A stretch of DNA of 64,000 bases from Seminavis robusta (Eukaryota; Bacillariophyta; Bacillariophyceae; Naviculales; Naviculaceae): positions 1 through 64,000 of the forward strand of contig CAICTM010000340.1 in the NCBI GenBank assembly GCA_903772945.1. The letters are read 5' to 3'. The stretch's first letter is position 1; each line of letters starts with the position of its first letter. Shown piece by piece: positions 40,892 through 51,133 of this stretch. The notes under the pieces were generated by a model. It searched no databases. It saw only the letters and a list, made by a program, of their open reading frames with translations, and was not told where the DNA came from. The position numbers and the translations under genes were made by a program.

Positions 40892-41218
40892 GGTAGCTTC
40901 TTCGTCCCGTTGCTAATGAGTTCGATGGCTCCGGAGCATCTTTGGAGGGAGTACTCAGAGCACCAGTGTGCAAGGAGCACCCAGAGTACGCTGTACCATT
41001 TCAAGGAGCACGAACATGCCAAAGGGAAGCTAAAGCTACTAGCTAGTAGCGGCTTCCCATAACAAACGGGGTGTGCGGTTCCAATTTTTTTGTGGATTAG
41101 CTCGCTGGCTTTTTAAAAATCATTTTGTCAAAATAGACGCCTAGCTAGTAGACCTACAGTGTCTGAATAGTATTAGTAGTGTTACTAGCTAGCTAGACTA
41201 GTGTACTTTACCAGTGTA
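40892..41218. other. Intergenic upstream of the secreted orphan
   Basis: 327 bp with a repeated GGAGYACTCAGAGCACCAG-like string near 40950-41010 and CTAGCTAGCTAGACTAG near 41186. No gene. Confidence 0.35.
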
Positions 41219-41586
41219 CAGTCAACTCGCTCTAATATTACTTGGGGGGGATTTCGGACTTCGGGTAATATAATAGAGAGAAGTAATATTAGGCTTTTCA
41301 AGGGCCGGTTCCACTAGTAAAGTACGAATGGATAGAGCCGTCACGTTTACGCTTGCCCGCCCTAGCAGCCCTAGCCACATTCAATGCCCTGGCAAACCTG
41401 TCAAGATGCACAGTGGCGCCTGGTTGATACCAAAGCAGAGGCACTCTTGGAAGCTTGTTGAGTGCTTCTTCAGCTTCGGCAAATGAGGCATTCACGGATA
41501 TGCGGGACTGGGGGGGGATCCGAAGAATCAGGTAATATAACAGCGAGAAGTAATATTAAATAAGTAATATTAGCGCGAGTAGACTG
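41219..41586. mobile_element. Pogo-like TIR mini-element with TA target duplication (368 bp)
   Basis: Flanked by TA on both sides (41217-41218 and 41587-41588). The ends start CAGTCAACTCGCTCTAATAT on the left, inverted as CAGTCTACTCGCGCTAATAT on the right. The terminal match covers about 26 bp and is followed on both sides by further TAATATTACTT motifs and a G-run with GGGTAATATAA or GGTAATATAAC. TA duplication with a CAGT terminus is typical of the pogo/Tigger branch of Tc1-mariner elements. Confidence 0.85.
41298..41495 (-). pseudogene. Transposase C-terminal fragment inside the pogo-like element
   Basis: A minus-strand frame lying wholly between the TIRs ends in a basic segment and 'SIHSYF', similar to the short '(x)xxx(D/S)YF' tails at the end of Tigger-type transposases. 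Only about 65 residues remain and no DDE core is present. Its position within the TIRs is the main support. It could also be chance. Confidence 0.4.
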
Positions 41587-42394
41587 TACCAGCAAGTACA
41601 GCGTTCGAAAACAAGCTTTTAATTTTTTTGCAACCCAGCCCAAAACAATATTTTTATTGATTTCAACAGCAACCAACCTACTGTCACAAGTAGCTCATGT
41701 TTGTCCCCTGTACCGGTACCGTACCGTACGTAGACTTGGGGCTTGCTAAAACCCAGCTACTACTCCAGAAGTGGATTATGCGCCAGCAGTGTACAACAGC
41801 CAGCTATGTGCCAATCAATAAGAGAATACCGTAGAAGACAGAACTTAGTTAGGACAGGATTCCGTGGGATCAGGGGGTAATAGTACCGGTACAAATGGCG
41901 GTCCCAGCTTTGGGCCATGGCACTTGATCATTCGGGAATACCCAGGCAAAGTCAGGAGTGGCCTTGCCTTTAGCTACCGGTAGCTAAAAGGCAATGGGAA
42001 GTCGAAGCCTGGACACAGGCATTATTTGGTAGGGATTCACAAGGAACTGGACCCATGCTTAGCTTCAACCCCCTTTTGGAATGGTGTCACCCTCATTGAA
42101 GTACATGTAGCTTCTTCCGAGGTACCAATGATCATGAGATGGTCAAAGCATGTGGAAGTAATGAACAGCAGTGAATAAGTAACAAGACAAGACTCTACTT
42201 TTTATCGTTGTATGAAAGTTGCTGCTGAATTTGAATGTCAAATCAAAAAATACGGAGCAATAGATGGATCAGTGGTACACTGGTATAAAATGGATTGGTC
42301 TCTAAAAATGTCGATGGATCCGCCATGTGCTGTAAGTTCTCAATGGCGCAATCCCGTACACCTGCCTATCCTTCTAAATTTCTGGCGATACCAT
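41587..42394. other. Intergenic
   Basis: 808 bp with GTACCGGTACCGTACCGTAC near 41710, GTACCGGTAC near 41884 and CTACCGGTAG near 41980. No gene; includes the 3' region of the MgtC-like gene. Confidence 0.4.
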
Positions 42395-43753
42395 TTAAGG
42401 CCGAAAGGTTTCGTTTCCTCTCTTGCTCACGTACAATGGTTGTCGTGGTTCCAAACGATGCAGATTGTCCTTGGTGGATCCCTTATAGTTGTCCTCGTCG
42501 TGGCGTTTGGACCCCTTCGATGACGAGGAAGTCACAAGCCCAGTCAAATTCCTCGCAGTGGACGCAGCAAGAGCTTTTTCTAAAATCTCTGATTGTCCGC
42601 TTCGATGGTATGCTTCAATGAGTTCATCCAACTCGGGAAGATCTTCTTTCATGGGTAAGACCGGTCTCTTGCGGTCGATTTCTTCTTCTTCCTCGGTTGT
42701 TGCGTCGTCTTCTTCGTCGTCGTCTTGTTCGTCTGCCGACTCGACATGATAATCCCAGTCATCGTCGTCGTCATCTTCATCGTCCATTGCCTCTAGAGAC
42801 GCCGTTGTTGATTTCACCAAGGGCAATTCTTCTGGTGTTGTACTGACAACACGAATGGATTGTGGCTTTTCGGTTTTAGTAGTGACACTGTTGGAAGTTG
42901 ATTTTGATTGCTGACCATGTTCCGTGAGTTTCTTGAACTTTTTCTTGAACCCGCCAAACTTCAAAATGGTAATAGTGGAAAGAGTCGCCGCTGTGGCAAT
43001 GTAAAACATTCCCACACCACATGCCACACCAATGGCCGCCGAGATCCAAATGGCCGTGGCGGTGGTCAACCCATGCACAATCGATTGACGACTGTCACTG
43101 GGGTTCGTTCCCGTACTGGTCGTAATGACTCCCGCACCCACAAATCCCACACCACTGGCCACATTGGACGCCATGCGAGACGGATCGCACCGTCCCACGG
43201 CATTGAACCCAAATTGACTGCACACGGTAAACGCACAGGCACCCAACGCGACCAACGCCATGGTTCGGACACCGGCCGAATGTTTGTGAGTCATGCTGCG
43301 CTCTTGACCCACGGCGGCACCCAACAGTGATGCCACCAGCAGTCGCAGTGTCAATTGGAGTTCCACGATACGAGGCACGGGTGATGGCAACGACAGAAAA
43401 GTGGTTGCCACGGAAGATTCGGCCAACGCTATAGAAGATTCGGCCATTGTGGTTGTGGAAGTGGCAAGGCTGGCCACGGCCGCTTTGGGTGCCACCAGCC
43501 AACTGGCAGCGACCAGGACGGCTGCCACACCGACGAGTCTCCGTGTGCGACGACCCCCATGGTGTTCGCAATGGTGGATATTGGTATTCTCCATAGGCGA
43601 GATTCCTTCGCTTCGAACTTGGCTAATGAATCTTGGATGGTGACATCTCGCCAATGACCTACTGCCCGGAGATGGAAAGGTCCAAGAGGAGCATTGCGAT
43701 ACCAGACAGGCGGCTAGTATCAGATATTGGAGAAGACGAGGCATTGGCATCAT
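42395..43753 (-). CDS. MgtC/SapB-family membrane protein with a long acidic tail, possibly plastid-targeted
   Basis: 452 residues from the ATG at 43753, chosen because a signal peptide follows directly ('LLQYLILAACLVSQCSSWTFP', cleavage before an aromatic residue as in diatom plastid leaders). Upstream in-frame ATG at 43786. The MgtC core is 'LTLRLLVASLLGAAVGQERS', 'SAGVRTMALVALGACAFTV', 'DPSRMASNVASGVGFVGAGV' and 'VHGLTTATAIWISAAIGVACG', i.e. the four- to five-helix membrane region with the conserved Arg and Gly-rich helices. The C-terminal third is cytosolic or stromal, with Asp/Glu runs ('DDEDDDDDDW') and basic stretches. Bacterial MgtC modulates ATP synthase and magnesium or phosphate stress responses; role in algae unknown. 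Confidence 0.8.
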   Translation of the reverse strand: MMPMPRLLQYLILAACLVSQCSSWTFPSPGSRSLARCHHPRFISQVRSEGISPMENTNIHHCEHHGGRRTRRLVGVAAVLVAASWLVAPKAAVASLATSTTTMAESSIALAESSVATTFLSLPSPVPRIVELQLTLRLLVASLLGAAVGQERSMTHKHSAGVRTMALVALGACAFTVCSQFGFNAVGRCDPSRMASNVASGVGFVGAGVITTSTGTNPSDSRQSIVHGLTTATAIWISAAIGVACGVGMFYIATAATLSTITILKFGGFKKKFKKLTEHGQQSKSTSNSVTTKTEKPQSIRVVSTTPEELPLVKSTTASLEAMDDEDDDDDDWDYHVESADEQDDDEEDDATTEEEEEIDRKRPVLPMKEDLPELDELIEAYHRSGQSEILEKALAASTARNLTGLVTSSSSKGSKRHDEDNYKGSTKDNLHRLEPRQPLYVSKRGNETFRP

Positions 43754-44404
43754 GGTTTGTTTACTGTATATTGTTGTGGTGACCATCAATAGTAGATATT
43801 ATTATGGTCTTTCGTGATGTTTCTTTCTTTCTCCAGTTGTCGACGCTGGTTGTGCGGTTCTCAGGACCGATTGACAGCTGCAGCTTCTTTGCATCTTGGC
43901 CTCGGCGTTGTGATTGGCTATTTGCCCTTCCACGCACATCTGCTCGTCCGGCACAGACAGGTGGAAAAGTTACAATGTGCTACTCCGATTACTTCCAGAT
44001 TATTAAGGCTAGGGATCAAACCAGAACCCTTCCTTGGCCTTTAGAAAAATGCAAGTTGAGGGCACTAGCCTCCGGCTGGCTATCTGGCTGTCCTTTCCCA
44101 CAACAACAACAGCGCAGTCGAGGAGACCAACACAACAACAAAACTAGAAGTGCGATTTCTTCTTTATTGGAATGACAGGTGGTATCCGCTTCTCTGTGGT
44201 TGAATGGAAGGAAGAAGGAAGCACAGCCATTGACTGGGACGAAGAAAGAAACAGAGCCAACAGAGGCTGTGCAGATCGCAATGAACGGAAGGTGCGCATG
44301 CATGAGTAGTGTCGGTGTTGTCGTCATCATTTACTCCTCTCTTACACATGCCATGTTTGTGCTGTGCGGGTACATAGCGAGTCAAGAAGGAAAGAAAGGG
44401 CGCA
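43754..44404. promoter_or_regulatory. Divergent region upstream of the MgtC-like gene
   Basis: 651 bp between head-to-head starts; no supported gene. Confidence 0.35.
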
Positions 44405-45239
44405 ATGGAGGCGGAGCGGGAAAGAATCCGGGGGCAGGTCCGCCGATTCCTCGGATACCTCGCAAACCTTGACGCTAAAGTTTTGGGAGATCATCTGTCA
44501 TTGGACGAGGTGGTGCCGACTCTCCGTCGGTTGATTGGTGGTGATCAAGATGATCAAGATCAAGACATGTTCCGTCAGCGTTTCATCACCCCTGGCAATG
44601 ATGTTGACCTCGCCGATTGGGACACCGTGCGGAGGCTGCAAATTATAATGACAACACTCAGTTTGAATGGTCTCTACGATGACCCCGTAGCTGCCGCCGC
44701 TGAAGGAGAGCTAACGGATACCACGTTACCTCTGGAAGGTCGCTAAGTCTGCTGAGACTGGCCCTCTGAATTCACTTGTGCTCCATATCAAGCGCGTTGA
44801 ACGTGACCAGAATGAGACTGGCGACCTTGATATTAGAAATATCAATTTGGCCGGTGTCAATGTAACGAAGCTTCTCTATCTCCGTATCCATTTGAACTCC
44901 GAGAGCGCTCAGCAAGTCATCGATATGAATCAGTTCACTGATGAGAATAGTTTGAATCAGCTGAGGGACTTTGCCGGCAAGGGATATAACAAGACACGCC
45001 GCCACGTTCTTCTTGGCCAGGCGCTGTTGAATAGCATGGTCTCTATCCAAGGTCAGGCAGCGTTTGTGATTTGCACCCGTCTTCCTGTGGTGAGTGAGAT
45101 GAATAGGGTTCACCAATTCTTGGGTACTCTCGAAAAACCCGAAGGCTTCGACGATTTGGAAGATGATGACCACGATGCTGATGTCGACTTCGAAGATTAT
45201 TTTGATCCGTTCAACGAAGACGAGCTTATGGACGAGTGA
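44405..45239 (+). CDS. Acidic protein of unknown function, split by a +1 frame break
   Basis: Two overlapping frames read as one protein. The first (ATG 44405) runs 'MEAERERIRGQVRRFLGYLA...' to a TAA at 44744. The second is open from 44715 and reads 'RYLWKVAKSAETGPLNSLVL' on to 'HIKRVERDQNETGDLDI' and a stop at 45239. One extra base somewhere in 44715-44743 would unite them into about 278 residues. The C-terminus is very acidic ('DLEDDDHDADVDFEDYFD'). The middle ('LLYLRIHLNSESAQQVIDMN') may hold one or two repeat-like strands. I do not recognise a family. Options are an assembly indel, a recent mutation or, less likely, a translational frameshift. Confidence 0.55.
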
Positions 45240-46513
45240 ATTTCAGCTTGTCATTCAGGAACTAACTAGCATCATATCATTTATTTCATACGCTTTCGTT
45301 CATTTCCTGCTTGCGTAATTTTGGTACGGTAGCACCAACCGCCGAAGGGATCCGCTGAATGATCCCAACTGACGCATTCTCATCCTGCCGACAACACGTC
45401 CAGGCCACTAGTAGATCGTAGACCGGTGATCAGTAAAGCCCCATAGCCTCTCTCTCTAGGCACTGCTGTGGGCCTCTCTTCGGGCAATGTTGGCAGCTCG
45501 ATATGCCCTGTCCGCTTCCTATTCATGCAACTCATGCCCAGCAATGTGGCCACTGTCTCGATGGGTAAAATTGGCAGCCACACTACACTACAGCTATCAT
45601 ACTGCACGGTCTCCATGCTCGTGCTGGTTGATTTCGAGAGACATCCACTTCCAACAAGCAGAAATCTTCAATCGTCTTGGCATGCATGTTGCGCCAAGAT
45701 GGAGCATGATTCGATTCATCATTCAATCCAATGGTTTGCGGACGAGGCGGAAAGCTGAAAGGAGATCTTCCCCAGTCTTTTTTGTCGAGTGGGCATCCGA
45801 ACGCAAATGATTGCCGCGACCAAAAATCCAGGTCCACTCGCGCCACGAATCCTCAGTCGGGGCTGCTTCCGACAATGCTGTGGTCGACTGGTGCTGAATG
45901 CCTACCGGATTTTGAGATGGCCGTACCGGTACTCTAGCTAGTGGTATCGGTACATGTAATGGCTGGCTACCAGCAGCACTAGTACATGAAACGTACGGTG
46001 CGGGTATCGATCACGGTGGATGGGAGGGAGAGCTCGAAAAAGGAGCCAGATCGAGGAAGATACTGGTACGGTACCGTACTGGCACCAGTATGCACTGAAG
46101 GATCAAGAAGAAGTCTCGATTGTTGAGGGCCCCATGATGAAGTCTGTGTCTGCACACCGCTATGAAAGTAGCTTATACTGGTACCAGCCAGGAGACCGGT
46201 ATGGAACGAACGCGAGGTGTGTTGTCAGGAAACCCGACAGCAAGACGACCACTTTCGCAAGATCGTGTTTGCACGAGCTCAGAACTACTGTCACCTGTCG
46301 ACATTATGGAGGCTAATAATGGTTTTAATCATAAACAAATAAATTCGAAGATTTACCAGCTAAGGAAGGTAGCGTAACAGCTAAGGGCCACGGCAAAGTT
46401 GAGGTGCCATCTGGAATCTGGAGATCTGGAGCTCTTCTGGTTCGTGTGAGCCTCTACAGTCGTACTGGGGGGTGGAGAAAATTAATGCCATTTCATGAAA
46501 ACCACTGCTTTCA
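45240..46513. other. Intergenic
   Basis: 1.27 kb with only short unsupported frames. Repeated GTACCGGTACT, GGTACGGTACCGTAC and ACTGGTACCAGCC strings occur between 45920 and 46200. Confidence 0.4.
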
Positions 46514-46878
46514 GGAGGGCCTCCGGTGACGTGGGCTTTTGGCGATTCTAACCCTAATAGCACGACTGAGATGCTTCCACGTGGCAGTCGCGCGACTGCA
46601 CGCGACTGCTCAGTCGCGTGGAGTCGCGCACAGTCGCGTTAACAGTCGCGTGGAGTCGCGTGGAGTCGCGTACAGTCGCGACACAGCAATGCTACAAAAC
46701 TAGTGCTTGCGCTAAACGCAGTCGCGAGGAGTCGCGAGGAGTCGCGTGGATTCGTTTTGGCACTCGCGTGGAAGCGCGCGACTCTGTCAAAACGACTAGT
46801 CGCGACTGCTCGCGACTCGCCAAAAAAGGGGATTTTGGGATTTTAGTGTGACGTCATAGAGGTCACCGGAGGCCCTCC
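46514..46878. mobile_element. TIR element B with AGTCGCG-repeat core (365 bp)
   Basis: Ends GGAGGGCCTCCGGTGAC at 46514-46530 and inverted (GTCACCGGAGGCCCTCC) at 46862-46878. The core (about 46570-46820) is a dense run of AGTCGCG and CGCGACT in both orientations, e.g. CAGTCGCGCGACTG and GTCGCGTGGAGTCGCGTGGA. No ORF with support. The core heptamer is the one that dominates element A at 18.7 kb, although the ends differ. Confidence 0.78.
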
Positions 46879-46898
46879 AGGCATGGAGCCCCTGCAGC

Positions 46899-47000
46899 CC
46901 ACTGTTTCACGAAACAGTGGTCTTAGTTACCACTGCTTACCACTGTCTTACAACTGTTTACCACTTCTAAGCATTGTTTATCACTGTTTGAAACTGTCAA
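46899..47000. repeat. Perfect 10-bp palindrome followed by a degenerate 10-mer array
   Basis: CCACTGTTTC at 46899-46908 is followed, after AC, by GAAACAGTGG at 46911-46920. From there to about 47000 a CTTACCACTG/TTTACCACTT/TTTATCACTG unit repeats with drift. Located 20 bases outside element B. Confidence 0.7.
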
Positions 47001-47325
47001 AAGGACAGAGGTTGACGGTGCCAATGTTTACCTTTTTTGTGGTTATGGTTTACCATGGTTGTCATGGAATATGGAATGGCATTGGGTTTCTCCATCCCCC
47101 GTGCATAACACGTGTACACGACGATTTTTTTAAAGCAATCTGATAGAAAAGTTTACGACGAGACATGGTGGCTGTGCTCTCGAGCTGTAATAAGTGAAAT
47201 ACTGTACTAGTAGTCTAGTCGGGAGTTGGGAGGCCAAAAATCTTCTTGTCCTCACAAACTTTGGAAATCACATCCAGAAAATCTGCAAAGATCTTCTTCT
47301 CATTAGACTGATTTGTTTTAAAACA

Positions 47326-48135
47326 ATGGACCCGAACCAGAAACTCCCCAAAGAAGACAACAACATGCCTTACCACCGCCTCAGCACGAGCACTGGCAAC
47401 TCAAAGGCCACTGCATCCGCTTCAGTTGAGAAAAGGTCCTTGAAAAGGGGGATGCAACTTCTACCAGAAGACTTTGTTCCAGCAGGCTACTCTGTGATCT
47501 GTGGAAGAGGCAGGGGAAACTATAATGCAACAGGGAACAGACGTCTCCGCGTCATTGTTGGCTCGTTCTTGCAGCAGTACATTGACGCTGAGAACAGCCC
47601 GCATGACCGCACACGCATCGTTGACCGGGTCGTTAGGATTATCCAGGAAGCATGCCCTGTTGGAGGCTTTGTCAGGTTTGACAAAGGAAGGTACTACGAG
47701 TTGTCAGACAGGGCATCTCGAGAAAAGTGCGGGGCTATGTTTCGCGATTGCATTCAAGCAAAGAACAGGGAAAGACAAGCACAGCAAATAATGATGAATC
47801 AACAACAGAAACAGCAGACCCCATCTCAAGTTGCTCCGCAGCAAAGTGCTGCACGTGAGCAAGCCATGAACTTTGAACTTTTCAATCGAGCAATGGCAGC
47901 TGCACCTGCTCCCCTGATGGCACAAGGCATTCCGGATTTTGCGGAAGCAACTTTGTTACCCCTGGAAAGAGAAGAAAGTTCTGGGTCCACATCTTGCTCA
48001 TCAGGCTTCTTCTACGATGTGGATACCAATAGGTCCGTACAATTGGATGATGATCTGGACGATCCGCAAGTCAACAAATTCCTTGGCAACGACTCATTGA
48101 TGGGCTGTACCCTTTTGTTTTCTGCAATCGTTTAG
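47326..48135 (+). CDS. DUF6824-type protein (stramenopile-expanded, possible nuclear regulator)
   Basis: 269 residues from the ATG at 47326. The domain lies at about 56-145: 'YSVICGRGRGNYNATGNRRL', 'IVDRVVRIIQEACPVGGFVR', 'GRYYELSDRASREKCGAMFR'. The CGRG start, the aromatic-Glu centre and the 'AREK' helix are the DUF6824 pattern that is abundant in diatom proteins of unknown function. A Gln-rich stretch ('QQKQQTPSQVAPQQ') and an acidic C-terminus follow. The composition resembles transcription regulators, but no direct evidence of DNA binding is visible. Confidence 0.75.
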   Translation: MDPNQKLPKEDNNMPYHRLSTSTGNSKATASASVEKRSLKRGMQLLPEDFVPAGYSVICGRGRGNYNATGNRRLRVIVGSFLQQYIDAENSPHDRTRIVDRVVRIIQEACPVGGFVRFDKGRYYELSDRASREKCGAMFRDCIQAKNRERQAQQIMMNQQQKQQTPSQVAPQQSAAREQAMNFELFNRAMAAAPAPLMAQGIPDFAEATLLPLEREESSGSTSCSSGFFYDVDTNRSVQLDDDLDDPQVNKFLGNDSLMGCTLLFSAIV

Positions 48136-48988
48136 ACAAGGACCGTACAAAGCTGAGCATTATTAAAACAACTTCCATGGATACTAATGCACAAATTATA
48201 CTTACATGTAGTATGCATCTCGACCAGCTACCGGTGGCTAGCTAGGGTGCAGCCAGATGAGACAAAACTTGGTGGTGGGAGAAGGCAAAGGAGGGTGTGG
48301 TCGGGCTTCCGGTATCCCCATGAGCTCCCTCCCCAACATGGCGCATCGTCCAGTCGGCAGCTTCCAGGCCCATCTATGTCATATTTCTGGAGCTAGCCGC
48401 ACGAAAAATGAATGTACTCAGCACTCAGCAGTGGGTTTCTCTCTTTGTAGATCGAGTTCTGGTACGCTGTATGAAGAGATCGTGACATCGTGACATGTAT
48501 TTCGCCTTGGTAGAGGTGTGTTCGTCGTAAGCTGGATATGCCCAACGACGGAAGCAGACATAACGGTGCTGTACCCCTATCCGTACCGGTTTTGCAAAGA
48601 ACCAACCTAGCAAATCACGCTTATGACGTCAGTACCGGGAGTGACATCAACAATCTCAATCCAAACGAAGCATTGCTCTATTGCTCTGTCTCCAACATAA
48701 TTCTGCGAACTCACGATCGACATCAAGTTTCATTTGATATTTGATTCTACCGTGGCTTCCAGCAAGCTACTAGTAGCAAGCGAGAAATACAGGTGAGATA
48801 AAGGTCCACAATCCCGAGCGTGAGGAAAAGGAGAGCTTTTGGTGTCAAGTGTCAAGGAAAGATCTGAATCTCGAGAACCGGAACCGATGTCATCCCTATT
48901 GAATTGATGCCATGAAGATTTTCTGTAGAATCCATTTCTCACAAATTGCTCATTGAAAGATTTCCAAGCTTATGCTCGAGCTCTTATC
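48136..48988. other. Intergenic upstream of the FAH fusion
   Basis: 853 bp, no supported gene. GCTAGCTAGGG near 48237 and CCGTACCGGTTTT near 48580 are the recurring intergenic strings. A short minus-strand open frame at 48942-48730 has no support. Confidence 0.35.
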
Positions 48989-51133
48989 ATGTCTTCTTCT
49001 TGGATCAACATTCCCGATGAATCAGACTTCTCCTTGGCGAATATTCCCTTTGGAGTGGCGTCTTTCGCTGGGTATTCCCATTCTACACCCTTTTGCACCA
49101 CCGCAGTGGGCAACCATGTGATCAACTTGGCCGTACTAGAAGATGCGGGTGCCTTTGACGCGATTCGTGAGCTGCTACCCGACACGTTTCAGCAATCGAC
49201 TCTCAATGCATTTGTGGAGCAGTCTCCTGTTGTGTGGCCCAAAGTGCGAGCTCGTCTCGTCGAGTTGTTTCGTGAAGATGGCGGTGATGGATTCCTTCGT
49301 GACAACCAATCGCTGCAAAAAGCGTGCATGTACGAGGGATCCAAAGTTCAGATGCATCTACCCGTGAAGATTGGAGAATATACTGACTTTTACTCGTCTC
49401 GTGAGCATGCAACAAATGTCGGGGTAAGTATCTGAATGCGTTTTTATCATTGCTGCCTTCTGTTCTCGGCTTTTATTGGGTGTCTTTTTGCAGTATGTTT
49501 TGCCCTGACTGTGCTCATTTAATGCCCACCTATTCACAGACCATGTTTCGAGGTAAAGACAACGCACTACAGCCCAATTGGTTGCACCTACCTGTGGGCT
49601 ATCATGGCAGGGCATCCACGGTAGTTGTGTCTGGGACACCAATTCGTCGACCATGTGGACAACTGCAGAAAAATCGAGATGATCCGAAAGAGGGCAGCAT
49701 CTTTGGGCCCTGTTCGCCTGTTTGATTTTGAGCTGGAAGTGGCCTCCATTGTTGGTGGACCTCCCAATGCTATGGGTCAGCCCCTTACCATGGACCAAGC
49801 GAAGAAGCGAATTTTTGGGTTCCTTTTGATGAATGATTGGTCAGCAAGAGACATTCAGAAGTGGGAATATGTACCACTAGGTCCCTTTACGGCGAAGAAT
49901 CTTGGAACAACCTTGTCACCTTGGATTGTCACTGCAGAAGCCTTGCAGGCCTTTGTTGGGACAACATCTGCCGGTCCAGAGCAGGCGGAACCCACTCCAC
50001 TTGAGTACTTGCAAGACCCAGCTTATTCCTCTTATGACATTCAACTGCAGGTGCAAATTCAGGGGCGAAACATGACAGAGCCGCATACTGTATGCACCTC
50101 CAACTTTCTGAACCTGTATTGGAACGCCGCCCAGCAATTGGTCCATCATTCGGTTACTGGATGTGTTATGAATCCAGGAGACCTGCTTGGAAGTGGAACC
50201 ATCAGCGGCCAAACCGACCGCGCCTTTGGAAGCATGTTGGAATTGAGCTGGAAAGGAACCAAGGAAGTACCGGTGGGTGAAGAGAAACGCAAATTCCTTC
50301 AAGATGGTGACACGGTCATCATGAGGGGATGGTCCAGCAAGTCAGGTCATGGTCGTGTCGGTTTTGGAGAGTGCAGCGGCAAAGTGCTACCAGCAAAGCT
50401 TCCCGCAGACTTCACCAATGGGCACAGCGCAGCCACAACAGTCACGTCACGCTATCAAAACCTCAAGCTGTACTCGTACTGGCGATCATCGTCGTCTTGG
50501 AGAGTCCGCATTGCATTGAATACTAAGGAACTTGCCTACGAGGTGATTCCCATTGACTTGAAAACGGGCCAACAAAGAGATGAATCATTCCTGGCAAAGA
50601 ATCCCATGGGCCAAGTGCCCGTTTTGGAATACACCGATACGGAGACTGGTCAGACACACTACCTGTCACAATCCGTGGCCATTTTGGAGTTTCTGGACCA
50701 GGTGGCTCCCACCAAAAAGTCTCTCATGCCCCGGAATGCTCATGACCGTGTCGCCGCGACCGAAATGGTGGAATTGATCAATGCTGGCATTCAGCCCCTT
50801 CAGAATGCTCCCATGTTGAAAAAGTTGGAGAAAGAATCCGAGGGCAAGATTACGGCGGAAGAGTTTGCCCGCCAGCACATTGTCAAAGGTCTCAAGGGTT
50901 TGGAGCAACTTGTGGCAAAACGCCGCGAGCAGTATGGCGGACCGTATTGTTTGGGCAACTTTTCTCCCACCATTGTCGATGCCTTTTTGGTACCACAACT
51001 CTACAATGCACGTCGGTTCAAGGTGAACGTGGAAGAGGAATTTCCCGTTTTGGCAGAGATTGAAAGTCTCTGTGCCACGCATCGCTGGTTTGTGTCGGCC
51101 CATGCTGCCAAGCAAGTCGATGCTGAAAGCTAG
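48989..51133 (+). CDS. FAH-MAAI: Fumarylacetoacetase-maleylacetoacetate isomerase fusion
   Basis: Exon 1 is 48989-49423 and exon 2 starts at 49540 (116-nt GT-AG intron, phase 0), restoring 'EHATNVGTMFRGK'. The N-terminal ~430 residues are fumarylacetoacetase: '[15 protein letters not shown]' (metal Asp and catalytic His), '[13 protein letters not shown]', 'LFDFELEVA' (metal ExE), '[14 protein letters not shown]', and '[21 protein letters not shown]'. The C-terminal ~215 residues are a zeta-class GST/maleylacetoacetate isomerase: '[19 protein letters not shown]', '[10 protein letters not shown]', '[12 protein letters not shown]'. The usual SSCS is SSSS, as in some bacterial enzymes. Together they carry out the last two steps of tyrosine breakdown, to fumarate and acetoacetate. 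An extra T at 49713/49714 breaks the frame just before 'LFDFELE'; both sides are otherwise intact. Confidence 0.88.

Noticed and set aside
45468-46377. Several short open frames in the 45-46 kb gap
   Set aside because: They overlap one another on both strands, lack motifs and contain intergenic GTACCGGTAC strings.
46618-46851. Open frame with 'ESRTVA' repeats inside element B
   Set aside because: It is a translation of the AGTCGCG array.
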